Origin: JBGAKG01 sp044224495
GTDB lineage: Bacteria > Myxococcota_A > Polyangia > Polyangiales > Polyangiaceae
Length of the DNA stretch: 64,000 bases
Assembly (NCBI GenBank): GCA_044224495.1
Contig: JBGAKG010000010.1
Span: 1 to 64,000 of the forward strand
Direction of reading: 5' to 3'
Shown here: positions 1 to 8,642 of the stretch, piece by piece
Position numbering within the stretch: position 1 is the stretch's first letter
How the letters are laid out: the number at the start of each line of letters is the position of its first letter
The notes under the pieces: generated by a model
The model's input: only the letters and a program-made list of their open reading frames with translations
What the model was told of the DNA's origin: nothing
The model's database searches: none
Translations under genes and position numbers: made by a program

Positions 1-770
1 TGGAAGGGAGCGTAATGGGGGGCGCGATCGTGGGGAAACTGGACGAGCTCCAGCCGCTGTACACCGTTCGAAGCGAAGAGATGGTGCACAGTGGCTTCAG
101 CGTCGGGTCCTACGGGGTGATGCACATCGGCAACGGACAACAGATCTCCGTGCGACCGTGGACGGACCTGGACACCTCAATCTTCGTTGCGTCTCCAGCG
201 ACGCAGAAGGGCCGGCAGCAGAACGTCGCGCACTTCTTTGAAGACGCACTGTTCTGGAACAGCTTTACAGGGAGTTCGCCGAGCGAGCTGATGGTGTGGA
301 CGCCCGATGGCGGAACCCAGGCGCTCGTGAGCACGGAGCCGGACTGGACCAAGGGCGTGCTCGCGATGAGCACGGACGGGAAAGACATGGTGTGGTCGTA
401 CGGCGAGAATCGGACCAAGCCATCCGACCCGTTCGGGACGAACTACATCATGACGGCGCCGTACACGACGGACCCGAAGGCGATCCAGCCGCGCAAGGTA
501 CGGAGCACAGGTCTGTACGGAATGGTGTCACAATATGCGGTGGGCTGTGGATATGCTGCCCATCGCACGGCATTTGACCAGTCCAAAGGAACGGTTGAGA
601 TTGTGCGACTCTCCGATGGTCACGCATGGTACCTTGATGGCGGCACGTGGATCGCGCCGATCGCAATCACGTGCGATGAAGTCTTTGTCTCCGCGCAGTT
701 CACGCCGAAGTACTGGTATCAAGTAGCACGCGTCCGGCTCGACTCGCTCGGTCCTGGCGTTCCGCCGTGA
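1..770 (+). CDS. Tandem Cys-rich lipoprotein family, copy 1 (5' truncated)
   Basis: This is the 3' part of a gene that enters from the left edge; the reading frame is open from base 3 and no real start lies inside the window. Its protein matches the C-terminal half of the two copies that follow, so the missing part should hold the lipoprotein signal and the Cys-rich head. The visible part carries Trp/Asp/Gly-rich stretches of beta-strand character (MVWTPDGG, DMVWSYGENRT) that recall propeller blades. Function is unknown. The stop TGA overlaps the GTG start of copy 2 in the string GTGA, so the copies are probably translationally coupled. It is closest to copy 3 in the middle but differs from copies 2 and 3 near its end. 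Confidence 0.8.
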   Translation, partial: EGSVMGGAIVGKLDELQPLYTVRSEEMVHSGFSVGSYGVMHIGNGQQISVRPWTDLDTSIFVASPATQKGRQQNVAHFFEDALFWNSFTGSSPSELMVWTPDGGTQALVSTEPDWTKGVLAMSTDGKDMVWSYGENRTKPSDPFGTNYIMTAPYTTDPKAIQPRKVRSTGLYGMVSQYAVGCGYAAHRTAFDQSKGTVEIVRLSDGHAWYLDGGTWIAPIAITCDEVFVSAQFTPKYWYQVARVRLDSLGPGVPP

Positions 771-2140
771 CCGAGCCTTCGGGCGTTGAGAGGCGTGCGC
801 AGGTGGTCCCCGTCGCCGCGAGCGCGCTGCTCTTGGGCGTCGTGGCGGCGTGCAGCCATGGCTGCAGCGGGGACGATGCACCCGTGACGCCGAGCGATGC
901 CGGGAAGGACGCGGCGGAGACTGGTCTGCCGGACGGAGCCGATGGGGCGGTGGCGTGCACGCCGCCGACCCGACCCGCGAGCGTGCCAGCGGGGTGGGAG
1001 ACGGAGAAGACCTACTGGCCGTGCTGCGGGATCTATGTTCCAACGACGAAGGAGCAGATGCCCGAGCCGATCGTGTGGGAGCCGTGCGATGCGCCCGAGG
1101 TTCCTGCCACGTGGAAGTGCCGGCAGATGAAGGTGGACTGGACGCCGCCGAAGGAGGCGACGAGTGCGGTGGCGGCGGCGATCATGATGGGCTGGCTGAA
1201 CCCCGACGGCGGGGTGACATTCGCATTCGATCGGTGGAAGGAAGAGGGGATCTATCGCCTGTTTGCCGATGCGGATGGACCGGTGCGCGCGGCGGTGCTG
1301 GCGAACCAGTGGAAGTACTGTAACCCGTATGCCGATAGCGTCGGGTCCGGATACTACGCGTACAAGGTGATGGAGGGCAGCGTGGTGGGGGGAGCCATCA
1401 CGGGGAAGCTTGACGAACTCCAGCCGCTGTACAGCGTGCGAAGCGAGGAGATGGTCAACAGCGGCTTTCGCGTCGGCTCCTACGGCGTGATGCACATCGG
1501 TAACGGCCAACAGATCTCCGTGCGACCGTGGACGGACCTGAACAACTCGATCTTCGTTGCGTCTCCCGCGACGCAGAAGGGCCGGCAACAGAACATGCCA
1601 CACTTCTTCGAGGACACGCTATTTTGGAACAGCAGCAGCGGAAGCACGCCGAGCGAGCTGATGGTGTGGACGCCGGACGGTGGAACCCAACCGCTCGTGA
1701 GCACGGAGCCCGACTGGACCAAGGGCGTCCATTCGATGAGCACGGACGGGAAGGACATGGTGTGGTCGTACGGCGAGAACCGAACGAAGCCGTCGGAGCC
1801 CTTCGGGACCAACTACATCATGACGGCACCGTACACGACGGACCCGAAGGCGATTCAACCGCGTAAGGTGCGGGGCACCGGTGCGTACGGATACGGGTTG
1901 CCGTATGCCGTCGGGTGTGGGTACGCCGCACGGAACATGGCCTTCGACCAGTCCAAGGGAATGCTCGAGCTTGTGCGACTCTCGGACGGCGTGGCCTGGT
2001 ACCTCGATGGGAAGACGTGGCATGTCCCGATTGCCGTCACCTGCGACGAGGTCTTCATCTCGGCGACGTTCACGCCGAAGTACTGGTATCAAGTCGCGCG
2101 TGTCCGGCTCGACTCGCTCGGTCCTGGCGTTCCGCCGTGA
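767..2140 (+). CDS. Tandem Cys-rich lipoprotein family, copy 2
   Basis: A 457-residue secreted lipoprotein of unknown function. The N-terminus has two Arg, a hydrophobic stretch and a lipobox (GVVAAC at about residues 24-29), followed by an Asp/Gly/Ala-rich linker. A region with a CC pair (WPCCGIYVPTT) and further Cys comes next, then a long beta-rich part with repeated Trp/Asp/Gly motifs resembling propeller blades. GTG at 767 is chosen because it keeps the basic residues of the signal peptide and overlaps the previous stop as GTGA. No catalytic motif is evident. Surface binding or a structural envelope role is only a guess. Confidence 0.8.
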   Translation: MTEPSGVERRAQVVPVAASALLLGVVAACSHGCSGDDAPVTPSDAGKDAAETGLPDGADGAVACTPPTRPASVPAGWETEKTYWPCCGIYVPTTKEQMPEPIVWEPCDAPEVPATWKCRQMKVDWTPPKEATSAVAAAIMMGWLNPDGGVTFAFDRWKEEGIYRLFADADGPVRAAVLANQWKYCNPYADSVGSGYYAYKVMEGSVVGGAITGKLDELQPLYSVRSEEMVNSGFRVGSYGVMHIGNGQQISVRPWTDLNNSIFVASPATQKGRQQNMPHFFEDTLFWNSSSGSTPSELMVWTPDGGTQPLVSTEPDWTKGVHSMSTDGKDMVWSYGENRTKPSEPFGTNYIMTAPYTTDPKAIQPRKVRGTGAYGYGLPYAVGCGYAARNMAFDQSKGMLELVRLSDGVAWYLDGKTWHVPIAVTCDEVFISATFTPKYWYQVARVRLDSLGPGVPP

Positions 2141-3495
2141 CCGAGCCTTCGGGCGTTGAGAGGCGTGCGCAGGTGGTCCCCGTCGCCGCGAGCGCGCTGC
2201 TCTTGGGCGTCGTGGCGGCGTGCAGCCACGACGCACCCGCGACGCCGAGCGACGCCGGCAAAGATTCCGCTGAGGCGGGCGCGCCGGACGGCGGGGACAG
2301 CGCGGTGGCGTGCACGCCGGCGACCCGGCCCGCGAGCGTGCCGGTGGGGTGGGAGACGGAGAAGACCTACTGGCCGTGTTGCGGGATCTACGTTCCAACG
2401 ACGAAGGAGCAGATGCCGGAGCCGATCGTGTGGGAGCCGTGCGACGCGCCCGAAGTCCCCCCGACGTGGAAATGCCGGCAGATGAAGGTGGACTGGACGC
2501 CGCCGAAGGAAGCGACGACCGCCGTGGCGGCGGCGATCATGATGGGCTGGCTGAACCCCAACGGCGGGGTGACGTTCGCCTTCGACCGATGGAAGGAAGA
2601 AGGGATCTATCGGCTGTTCGCGGACGCCGACGGACCCGTGCGAGCGGCTGTGCTCGCGAACCAGTGGAAGTATTGCAACCCCTACACAGAGAGTGTCGGG
2701 TCTGGTTACTACGCGTACAAGGTGATGGAAGGGAGCGTAATGGGGGGCGCGATCGTGGGGAAACTGGACGAGCTGCAGCCGCTGTACACCGTTCGAAGCG
2801 AAGAGATGGTGCACAGTGGCTTCAGCGTCGGGTCCTACGGGGTGATGCACATCGGCAACGGACAACAGATCTCCGTGCGACCGTGGACGGACCTGGACAC
2901 CTCGATCTTCGTTGCATCTCCCGCTACCCAGAAGGGCCGCCAGCAGAACATGGCGCACTTCTTCGGGGATGCGTTGTTCTGGAACAGCTTTACCGGGAGC
3001 TCGCCGAGCGAGCTGATGGTGTGGACGCCCGATGGCGGAACCCAGGCGCTCGTCAGCACGGAGCCCGATTGGACCAAGGGCGTGCTCGCGATGAGCACGG
3101 ATGGGAAGGACATGGTGTGGTCGTACGGCGAGAACCGGACCAAGCCATCCGACCCGTTCGGGACGAACTACATCATGACGGCGCCGTACACGACGGACCC
3201 GAAGGCGATCCAGCCGCGCAAGGTGCGGAGCACGGGCGCCTACGGCATAGGCTCGCAATACGCGGTGGGCTGCGGATACGCGGCCCGAGGAATGGCCTTC
3301 GATCAGTCCAAAGGAATGCTCGAGATTGTGCGATTGTCGGACGGCGTGGCCTGGTACCTCGACGGGAAGACGTGGCATGTCCCGATTGCCGTCACCTGCG
3401 ACGAGGTCTTCATCTCGGCGACGTTCACGCCGAAGTACTGGTATCAAGTCGCGCGTGTACGGCTCGACTCGCTCGGTCCCGGCGTTCTGCCCTGA
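2137..3495 (+). CDS. Tandem Cys-rich lipoprotein family, copy 3
   Basis: A 452-residue paralogue of the preceding gene, with the same GTG start inside a GTGA overlap and the same signal peptide and lipobox (VVAACS). An open frame continues upstream to 1915, but that extension runs out of frame through copy 2, so the start at 2137 is preferred. The linker after the lipid-anchored Cys is five residues shorter than in copy 2. In the middle it is nearly identical to copy 1 (LDTSIF, SFTGSSP, GVLAMSTDG), whereas its last about 60 residues match copy 2 (DGKTWHVPIAVTC). This mosaic pattern is the mark of recombination within the array. Function is unknown. Confidence 0.8.
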   Translation: MTEPSGVERRAQVVPVAASALLLGVVAACSHDAPATPSDAGKDSAEAGAPDGGDSAVACTPATRPASVPVGWETEKTYWPCCGIYVPTTKEQMPEPIVWEPCDAPEVPPTWKCRQMKVDWTPPKEATTAVAAAIMMGWLNPNGGVTFAFDRWKEEGIYRLFADADGPVRAAVLANQWKYCNPYTESVGSGYYAYKVMEGSVMGGAIVGKLDELQPLYTVRSEEMVHSGFSVGSYGVMHIGNGQQISVRPWTDLDTSIFVASPATQKGRQQNMAHFFGDALFWNSFTGSSPSELMVWTPDGGTQALVSTEPDWTKGVLAMSTDGKDMVWSYGENRTKPSDPFGTNYIMTAPYTTDPKAIQPRKVRSTGAYGIGSQYAVGCGYAARGMAFDQSKGMLEIVRLSDGVAWYLDGKTWHVPIAVTCDEVFISATFTPKYWYQVARVRLDSLGPGVLP

Positions 3496-3679
3496 AGCGT
3501 GATTGTGCTGGATGCTATCGCCAACTCACCGCGACTTGCGTCCCTGTCGCGCTCAACGCGATAGACCCTGCGATCGCGACTTCGCGGATCGTGAGCTCTC
3601 CTTCGCGGAGCCGCGATGCTGTCCCTCGCGGTCATAGGCGAAGTGCGCCCTCGAGATCCGCGGGCCCCGACTGACGCGC

Positions 3680-4759
3680 TCAGGTTTCGCTCGAAGTCAG
3701 CAACGAGCGCGCTTCACGCTGCTCGACCCCGCGCCACCACGGCTCCACGCGGTGCTCGCGCACGGTCTCGATCGGTGCGCCGAGCTTCGGCAGGAGCAGG
3801 TGCGTGTTCGGCGCGGCGAGCGTCACGAGCTCCTCCGGCGGCGCGTCCCACGCGTGGATGGCGAGGTTGAACGTGCCCCAGTGCACGGGCAGGAACGCGC
3901 CGCCGCCCAGCCGCTCGAGCGCGGCGAGCGCGTTGGCGGGCCCCAAGTGGATCTCGCCCCAGCTCGGGTGGAACGCACCGACCTCGAGCATCACGAGATC
4001 GAACGGGCCGAGGCGGTCCTTGATCTCGACGTACTCGGGGGTGAGGCCGGTGTCGCCGCTGAAGAACGCGCGCTTCTTGGGGCCGCGCACGACGAACGAC
4101 GACCAGAGCGTCTTGTTGCGCGAGAGCAGGCCGCGGCCGCTGAAGTGCTGCGATGGCGCGGCGACGAGCTCGAGGTCGCCGTGCGGGATGCGTGCAGATT
4201 CCCACCAATCGAGCTCGACGATGCGCTCCTCGGGGATGCCCCACGCCGCGATCTGCTCGCCGACGCCGAGCGCGGTGTAGAACTTCACCTTGCGCTGCGC
4301 GGCGGCGAGCGCCTTGATCGACGGCTCGTCGAGGTGATCGAAGTGATCGTGCGAGACGATCACCGCGTCGAGCGGCGGCAGCCCCTCGATCGCGATCGGC
4401 ACCGGTTGGAAGCGCCGCGGCCCCATCGGATAGGGCGAGATGCGCTCGCCCCACACCGGATCGGTGAGGACGCGGTAGCCGTCGATCTCGAGGAGCACCG
4501 TCGAGTGGCCGAGCCACGTCGCGCGCAGGCCGGTCTCCACCGGGCGCGCCCACAGCGGGCGCGGATCCACCGACGGGAGCTCGGCCGTGGGGACACGGCG
4601 CTGCCCGCCGAAGAAGAACTCGCGCATCGTCGAGACGGTGGTCCCCTTCTGGAGACCCGGGGCGACGGCGTGCGTGTTGTGGAACAGCCCATCGCGATAG
4701 CGGGGAGAGGCGAGGGTGCGTTCGCGGCGCAGACCCCGAGCGTGCGCGATCGTGCTCAT
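3680..4759 (-). CDS. Metallo-beta-lactamase-fold hydrolase (UlaG/NAPE-PLD-like)
   Basis: A 359-residue protein with the metal-binding signature HDHFDHLD, an upstream WLGHSTVLLEIDG segment typical of the UlaG/N-acyl-phosphatidylethanolamine phospholipase D branch, a later FSGDTG metal-bridging Asp motif and a C-terminal PVHWGTF histidine. These residues should bind two zinc ions and support hydrolysis of a phosphodiester or lactone; the substrate cannot be read from sequence. Start ATG at 4759 (MSTIAHARG) is chosen because the open frame further upstream runs antisense through the neighbouring hydratase gene. It lies 65 bases downstream of the enoyl-CoA hydratase gene on the same strand and may be co-transcribed with it. 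Confidence 0.85.
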   Translation of the reverse strand: MSTIAHARGLRRERTLASPRYRDGLFHNTHAVAPGLQKGTTVSTMREFFFGGQRRVPTAELPSVDPRPLWARPVETGLRATWLGHSTVLLEIDGYRVLTDPVWGERISPYPMGPRRFQPVPIAIEGLPPLDAVIVSHDHFDHLDEPSIKALAAAQRKVKFYTALGVGEQIAAWGIPEERIVELDWWESARIPHGDLELVAAPSQHFSGRGLLSRNKTLWSSFVVRGPKKRAFFSGDTGLTPEYVEIKDRLGPFDLVMLEVGAFHPSWGEIHLGPANALAALERLGGGAFLPVHWGTFNLAIHAWDAPPEELVTLAAPNTHLLLPKLGAPIETVREHRVEPWWRGVEQREARSLLTSSET

Positions 4760-4824
4760 CGCCGGATCATGCCAACGGCGGGCGCTCCGCGCCATGGGCT
4801 GCTGCTTGAAGTAACGTGAAGGCC

Positions 4825-5568
4825 CTACTTCTTTTGGGCGAACGCCATGAAGGCCGCCATCGCCTCCGGCGACTGGAGCCGCTGGATGAAGATGGCGCCC
4901 TCGCGCTTCAGCGTCGCCAGCGTCGCCTCGCGGAGCGGGTCGCGCATGAGCTTCTTGGTGAGCTTCACGGCTTCCTTCGGACGCGCCGCGAGATCGGTCG
5001 CGAGCTTCATCGAGTCCGCCTCGAGCGCGGCCGGCTCGACCAATCGGTTCACGAGCCCGGCGCGGTGCGCTTCGGCGGCGTCGAACACGTCCCCGAGCAT
5101 GAGCCACTCGCTCGCCTTCTGCATGCCGACGGTGCGCGGGAGCAGGAGCGAGGACGCGCCCTCCGGGACGAGCCCGAGCGGAACGAACGGCATCCGGAAC
5201 TTCGCCGCGTGCGTGGCGAGCACCAGATCGCAGTGGAGGAGCATCGTGGTCCCGAGCCCGACGGCAGGCCCATCCACGGCGGCGACGATGGGCTTCGAGA
5301 ACCCGAGCAGCGCGAGCAGCACGCGGAAGACGGCGCTGTCCTCGCCGGTCGGCGGGCGCTGCATGAAGTCGAAGATGTCGTTGCCCGCCGTGAAGACGCC
5401 GGGCGAGCCGATGATGCGGAGCACGTTGACGGAGTCTTCGGCGTCGGCGGCGTCCAACCCTGCGACGAGCGCCTCGTACATGGCGATCGTGAGCGCGTTC
5501 TTCTTCTCCGGCCGGGCGAGCCGCAGCGTGCGGACGGCCCCTTCGTTCTCGACGACGACGTGGCTCAT
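4825..5568 (-). CDS. Enoyl-CoA hydratase/isomerase family protein
   Basis: A 247-residue crotonase-fold protein, the usual length of the family. Visible hallmarks are the N-terminal LRLARPEKKNALT segment, the oxyanion-hole segments SPGVFTAGNDI and DGPAVGLGTTML, and the GLVPEGAS helix start. The residue expected to be the second catalytic Glu of true hydratases lies in the P-E-G of LVPEGAS, as in many isomerase-type members. It probably acts on enoyl-CoA in fatty-acid or aromatic catabolism. The start ATG gives MSHVVVENEG. The next gene upstream is divergent, leaving a short shared promoter region of about 60 bases. Confidence 0.88.
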   Translation of the reverse strand: MSHVVVENEGAVRTLRLARPEKKNALTIAMYEALVAGLDAADAEDSVNVLRIIGSPGVFTAGNDIFDFMQRPPTGEDSAVFRVLLALLGFSKPIVAAVDGPAVGLGTTMLLHCDLVLATHAAKFRMPFVPLGLVPEGASSLLLPRTVGMQKASEWLMLGDVFDAAEAHRAGLVNRLVEPAALEADSMKLATDLAARPKEAVKLTKKLMRDPLREATLATLKREGAIFIQRLQSPEAMAAFMAFAQKK

Positions 5569-5631
5569 GCGGCTGCACGTACATCAGCCGCGAGACCGCG
5601 TCCACCCGTGATACAGCTGGAGCGTCAGCAG

Positions 5632-6795
5632 ATGATCCGGTCGGCGCGTGAAGTCGAAGCGTGGGAAGGCGGGCTCAGCGTCGCCGCGATCGAGCGGATC
5701 GAGAAGGCGCTCCTCACGCTCTACGCGACGGGCACGCAACCGGCGATCGCGCTCTGCGTGAAGCGGCGCGGGCACGTGGTCTTCGATCGCGCGGTGGGGC
5801 ATGCCCGCCCGGGCGAGCTGGCGACGCCGGACACGCCGTTCTGCGTCTTCTCGGTGTCGAAGGCGATCACGGCGATGGTGATTCACCTTCTCGACTCCCG
5901 GAACCTGCTCCGGATCGACGATCCGGTGGCGGAGTACATCCCGGAGTTCGCGCGCAACGGCAAGGCGTCGATGACGGTGCGCCACGTGCTCACGCACCGC
6001 GCCGGCATCCCGTCGGTGGCGGGGCACGCGGACGTGAACTTGCTCGCCGACTGGGACCAGATCGTCCGCCTGCTCTGCGAGGCGAAGCCGGTGAGCGTCC
6101 CCGGCCGCCGCCTCGCGTACCACGCGATCACGGGCGGCTTCGTGCTCGGCGAGATCGTCCGCCGGGTGACGAAGAAGACCATCAACGAGGTCCTGGAGGC
6201 CGAGATCGCGCGCCCGCTCGGGATGAAGTGGTTCCGCTATGGCGTCCCGCGCGAGAAGGTGACGGCGGTGGCGCGGAACGAGTTCACGGGTCCGCGCGTG
6301 CCGCCGGGGCTCGCGCAGATCGTGAAGCGCGCTCTCGGCGTCCCGTTCGAGCGGGCGGTGGAGTACTCGAACGACCCACGGTTCCTCGGCGCGGTCGTGC
6401 CGAGCGGCAATCTCGTCGCGACGGCGCACGAGCTCGCGCGCTTCTTCGAGCTCCTCCGGCGGGGCGGCGAGCTCGACGGCGTGCGCATCTTCGATCGCAA
6501 GACCGTGCAGCGCGCGCTCGTCGAGAGCTCGTACCTCGAGCTCGATCTCACGTTGGGTCTTCCGGTCCGCTACGGCCTCGGCCTGATGCTCGGGGCGGAG
6601 CGCCTCAGCCCGTTCGGGCCGAACACCGCCCATGCCTTCGGCCACTACGGCTTCATCAACGTCGTCGGTTGGGCGGACCCCGAGCGAGCGCTCTCCTGTG
6701 CGCTCCTCACGAGCGGGAAGCCGTTCGTGGGGCCGCACCTCCTCAAGTTCTGGGGGCTCCTCGCGGCGATCGCGGACAACGTGCCCGCGGACTGA
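5632..6795 (+). CDS. Serine hydrolase, beta-lactamase/EstB class C-like
   Basis: A 387-residue protein of the beta-lactamase-related family. The nucleophile motif SVSK (FSVSKAITAM) is the SxxK of class C enzymes, YHAITGG holds the Tyr of the Y-x-N position (here Y-H-A), and HYGFINVVG is a likely third H-x-G box. The third residue of the second box is not Asn, so beta-lactam hydrolysis is doubtful and an esterase or transacylase role is more likely. ATG at 5632 has GGAG about nine bases upstream; GTG at 5608 is an in-frame alternative. No signal peptide is seen, so it is probably cytoplasmic. Confidence 0.82.
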   Translation: MIRSAREVEAWEGGLSVAAIERIEKALLTLYATGTQPAIALCVKRRGHVVFDRAVGHARPGELATPDTPFCVFSVSKAITAMVIHLLDSRNLLRIDDPVAEYIPEFARNGKASMTVRHVLTHRAGIPSVAGHADVNLLADWDQIVRLLCEAKPVSVPGRRLAYHAITGGFVLGEIVRRVTKKTINEVLEAEIARPLGMKWFRYGVPREKVTAVARNEFTGPRVPPGLAQIVKRALGVPFERAVEYSNDPRFLGAVVPSGNLVATAHELARFFELLRRGGELDGVRIFDRKTVQRALVESSYLELDLTLGLPVRYGLGLMLGAERLSPFGPNTAHAFGHYGFINVVGWADPERALSCALLTSGKPFVGPHLLKFWGLLAAIADNVPAD

Positions 6796-6875
6796 CGGAT
6801 TGTTCTCCCCACGGCAACGGTTCGTTCCTGCCATTTGTTGGCTCGCGGACCGCGGTTCGCGGTAGCACTGCGCGC

Positions 6876-7442
6876 ATGCGTAGCCGCTTCCCCCTCCTCG
6901 CCCTCGCCAGTGTGTCTGCCGTCGTCGTCGCCGTCGCTTGCGGTGGCAACGAGCCCACCCCGCAGAACCCGACCGGCCCGACCGACTCCGCCAGCGCGAG
7001 CACCGCGCCGAGCGCCAGCGCCGCCGAGTCCGCGACCGCGACGTCGAGCGCGACCGCATCGGCCTCCGCGTCCGCCTCCGCCGTTCCGGTGCCGACCGTC
7101 TGGAGCGCGACGATGCCGAAGGAGCAGCAGATGGCGTTCATGCAGAAGAACGTCATGCCGAAGATGGGCCCCATCTTCAAAGAGCACGACCCGAAGAAGT
7201 GGGCGGACTTCAGCTGCAAGACCTGCCACGGCCCCGAGTACAAGGAGCCGAAGGCCTACCTCCCGCACCTGACCTTCAAGAACGGCGGCTTCACGCAGGC
7301 GAAGGACAAGCCGGAGATGACGAAGTGGATGATGGAGAAGGTCTCCGCGCCGATGGCCGACGCGATGGGCCTCCCGCACTACGATCCGAAGACCCAGCAG
7401 GGCTTCGGTTGCGGCGGCTGCCACACGATCGACATGAAGTGA
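6876..7442 (+). CDS. Lipoprotein with two c-type heme motifs
   Basis: A 188-residue lipoprotein. A hydrophobic signal ends in VVAVAC, followed by a long Ser/Ala/Thr low-complexity linker of about 50 residues. The globular C-terminal domain has two heme-attachment motifs, CKTCH near residue 114 and CGGCH near the C-terminus, plus several Met residues that could be axial ligands. It is probably an outer-surface or periplasmic-face electron carrier tethered by the flexible linker. No oxidase or reductase genes lie next to it, so its partners are unknown. The ATG start sits directly before the Arg-containing signal peptide. Confidence 0.82.
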   Translation: MRSRFPLLALASVSAVVVAVACGGNEPTPQNPTGPTDSASASTAPSASAAESATATSSATASASASASAVPVPTVWSATMPKEQQMAFMQKNVMPKMGPIFKEHDPKKWADFSCKTCHGPEYKEPKAYLPHLTFKNGGFTQAKDKPEMTKWMMEKVSAPMADAMGLPHYDPKTQQGFGCGGCHTIDMK

Positions 7443-7494
7443 GCCGGCGACGATCTCGACGGGACCGGACCGATGCGAGCGACGGCGGAGAAGA

Positions 7495-8088
7495 TCAGGG
7501 GGCACACGCCTGGTAACCGGTGAGCCCGTAAGGCGCCGGCTTGCACGACCGGCTGAGGGTGCACGTCGCGCTCGAGATGCACAACGACGTCCCGCCCACC
7601 GAGGGGCACGTGCCCGCGCACGATGCTCCCTCGGCGTGGTCGGCGAGGATCCCGCCGAGGGCCACACAGCACCGCTGGCTCCCCGGACACGACGTCGCGT
7701 CGCAGCGCAGGACGAAGCGGTTCGAGCCCGTACAGGTGCCTGCGTCTACGCACGCGAAGCTGGGCGTGCCGTTCGTCACGACGTTGCAGCAGTCCGAGGA
7801 GGTCGGGCACGAGCCGGTGCCGCATCGGAGCGCGGCTGCGGTCGCGCCGTCGTCGGTAGCGTCGGGTGCGCCGTCGCTCGCTGCGTCGGCCGGCTCGGCG
7901 TCGCGCGAGCTCTCGCTCGGCAGGGCCGCGTCGAGCTCGCCGTCGGTGCCGTCGACCGAGGCGTCGGCCCGATGCTCTTCGTCCAACGTCAAACGATCGA
8001 GCCCGGAGAGGACGGCGCACGACGAGAGCGACGAGAGCAGGGTGACGACGAGCGCAGCGAACCACCTTCGCACGGCTCTCCATCGCAC
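7495..8088 (-). CDS. Cys-rich lipoprotein, unknown function
   Basis: A 197-residue lipoprotein with a classical signal: Arg-rich start (MRWRAVRRW), hydrophobic core and lipobox LSSC. An Asp/Ala/Ser-rich linker follows. The C-terminal half holds about 14 Cys, including CC pairs (SSDCCNV, SQRCCVA) in two similar repeats of C-x4-C-P-x-S/G-x3-CC type, suggesting a small disulfide-bonded fold exported to the surface. Proteins of this look are common and poorly characterised in large myxobacterial genomes. It ends close to the stop of the convergent heme-motif gene. Confidence 0.75.
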   Translation of the reverse strand: MRWRAVRRWFAALVVTLLSSLSSCAVLSGLDRLTLDEEHRADASVDGTDGELDAALPSESSRDAEPADAASDGAPDATDDGATAAALRCGTGSCPTSSDCCNVVTNGTPSFACVDAGTCTGSNRFVLRCDATSCPGSQRCCVALGGILADHAEGASCAGTCPSVGGTSLCISSATCTLSRSCKPAPYGLTGYQACAP

Positions 8089-8369
8089 CGGAAACTGCGC
8101 GGTCGCTCAACTCCGCTCCGACCAACGAATTGACCCGAGATGCCGCGCGGTTCGCCACCGCGCGGGGTACGCGACTCCGCGGGGGAGCGCACCGGCGCCG
8201 CGGGCGCTCGATCGGTGTCGTGTCCCATCAGCCCGAGCGCGGCCCATGCCGGGCAACTCGACCCTGCGCTTGGCGCGAAAGCACCGTCGCGGACCTTCCG
8301 TCGTTGCGAGTTTCCGCGGATTTGCGGCGAAGTGCCTGCTGGTACGCGCCTCGCAAGAGCGTCTCCACC
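8089..8369. other. Gene-free interval upstream of the Flp pilin gene
   Basis: About 280 bases between the divergent lipoprotein and pilin genes. No credible coding frame is seen. It must contain promoters for both genes, but I see no convincing -35/-10 pair. A sigma-54-like string at 8340-8355 would start transcription only about four bases before the pilin ATG and is not accepted. Confidence 0.4.
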
Positions 8370-8570
8370 ATGAAGACTCTCTACGCAGACGAGCGAGGCG
8401 CGACGATGGTGGAGTACGCCATCCTTCTGTTTCTGGTCCTCGTGTTCGCGGCTGCGATCGTCAAGCAGGTCGGCCAGAAGGTCCAAGCGTCCGGCAGCAA
8501 GACGGAGCAAGCGTTCGGCTCCGGCGGCGGGCTCGGGCCGGCCGGTGGCGCGTCGCCGGGGCCGCAGTGA
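8370..8570 (+). CDS. Flp-type pilin (Tad/class IVb), orphan
   Basis: A 66-residue protein with the Flp pilin pattern: a short basic/acidic leader (MKTLYADERG), a prepilin peptidase site just after Gly, then ATMVEYAILL with the conserved Glu-Tyr, one hydrophobic helix and a short Gly/Ser/Pro tail. Mature Flp pilins polymerise into thin adhesive fimbriae assembled by the Tad ATPase and outer-membrane secretin. No tad/cpa assembly genes are in this window, so it either uses a system elsewhere or acts as a pseudopilin. About 280 bases upstream are gene-free. Confidence 0.8.
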   Translation: MKTLYADERGATMVEYAILLFLVLVFAAAIVKQVGQKVQASGSKTEQAFGSGGGLGPAGGASPGPQ

Positions 8571-8642
8571 CGCACCGGCGGCTGGCGCGCGGCGCAACGC
8601 CGCCTTGGTGGCTCCGACACTTCGCCGGGGGCGACGACGCCC

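Larger units (their letters stand above)
1..3495 (+). repeat. Tandem gene array, about 1.37 kb repeat unit
   Basis: Two complete units and the end of a third lie head to tail, with unit starts at 767 and 2137 (period about 1370 bases). The first 90 or so bases of the two complete units, from the GTG start through the lipobox codons, look identical, as do the bases just before each GTGA junction. The array may extend to the left of the window. It ends at 3495, where copy 3 stops with CTGCCCTGA in place of the junction sequence. Confidence 0.85.

Noticed and set aside
2089..3447. A minus-strand open frame of 452 codons across lipoprotein copy 3
   Set aside because: Antisense shadow of a real gene; composition is Arg/His-rich and it has no signal or domain.
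1..3495. Lipoprotein array considered as a mobile element
   Set aside because: No transposase, terminal inverted repeats or target-site duplication is visible; tandem duplication explains it.
3616..3870. A short plus-strand frame of 84 codons in the spacer after the lipoprotein array
   Set aside because: It extends antisense into the hydrolase gene, is Arg/Ala-rich and lacks a ribosome site or motif.
8340..8355. Sigma-54-like string TGGTAC-N5-TCGCA before the Flp pilin gene
   Set aside because: GG and GC have the right spacing and pilin genes can use sigma-54, but two consensus bases differ and transcription would start only about four bases before the ATG, leaving no room for a ribosome site.
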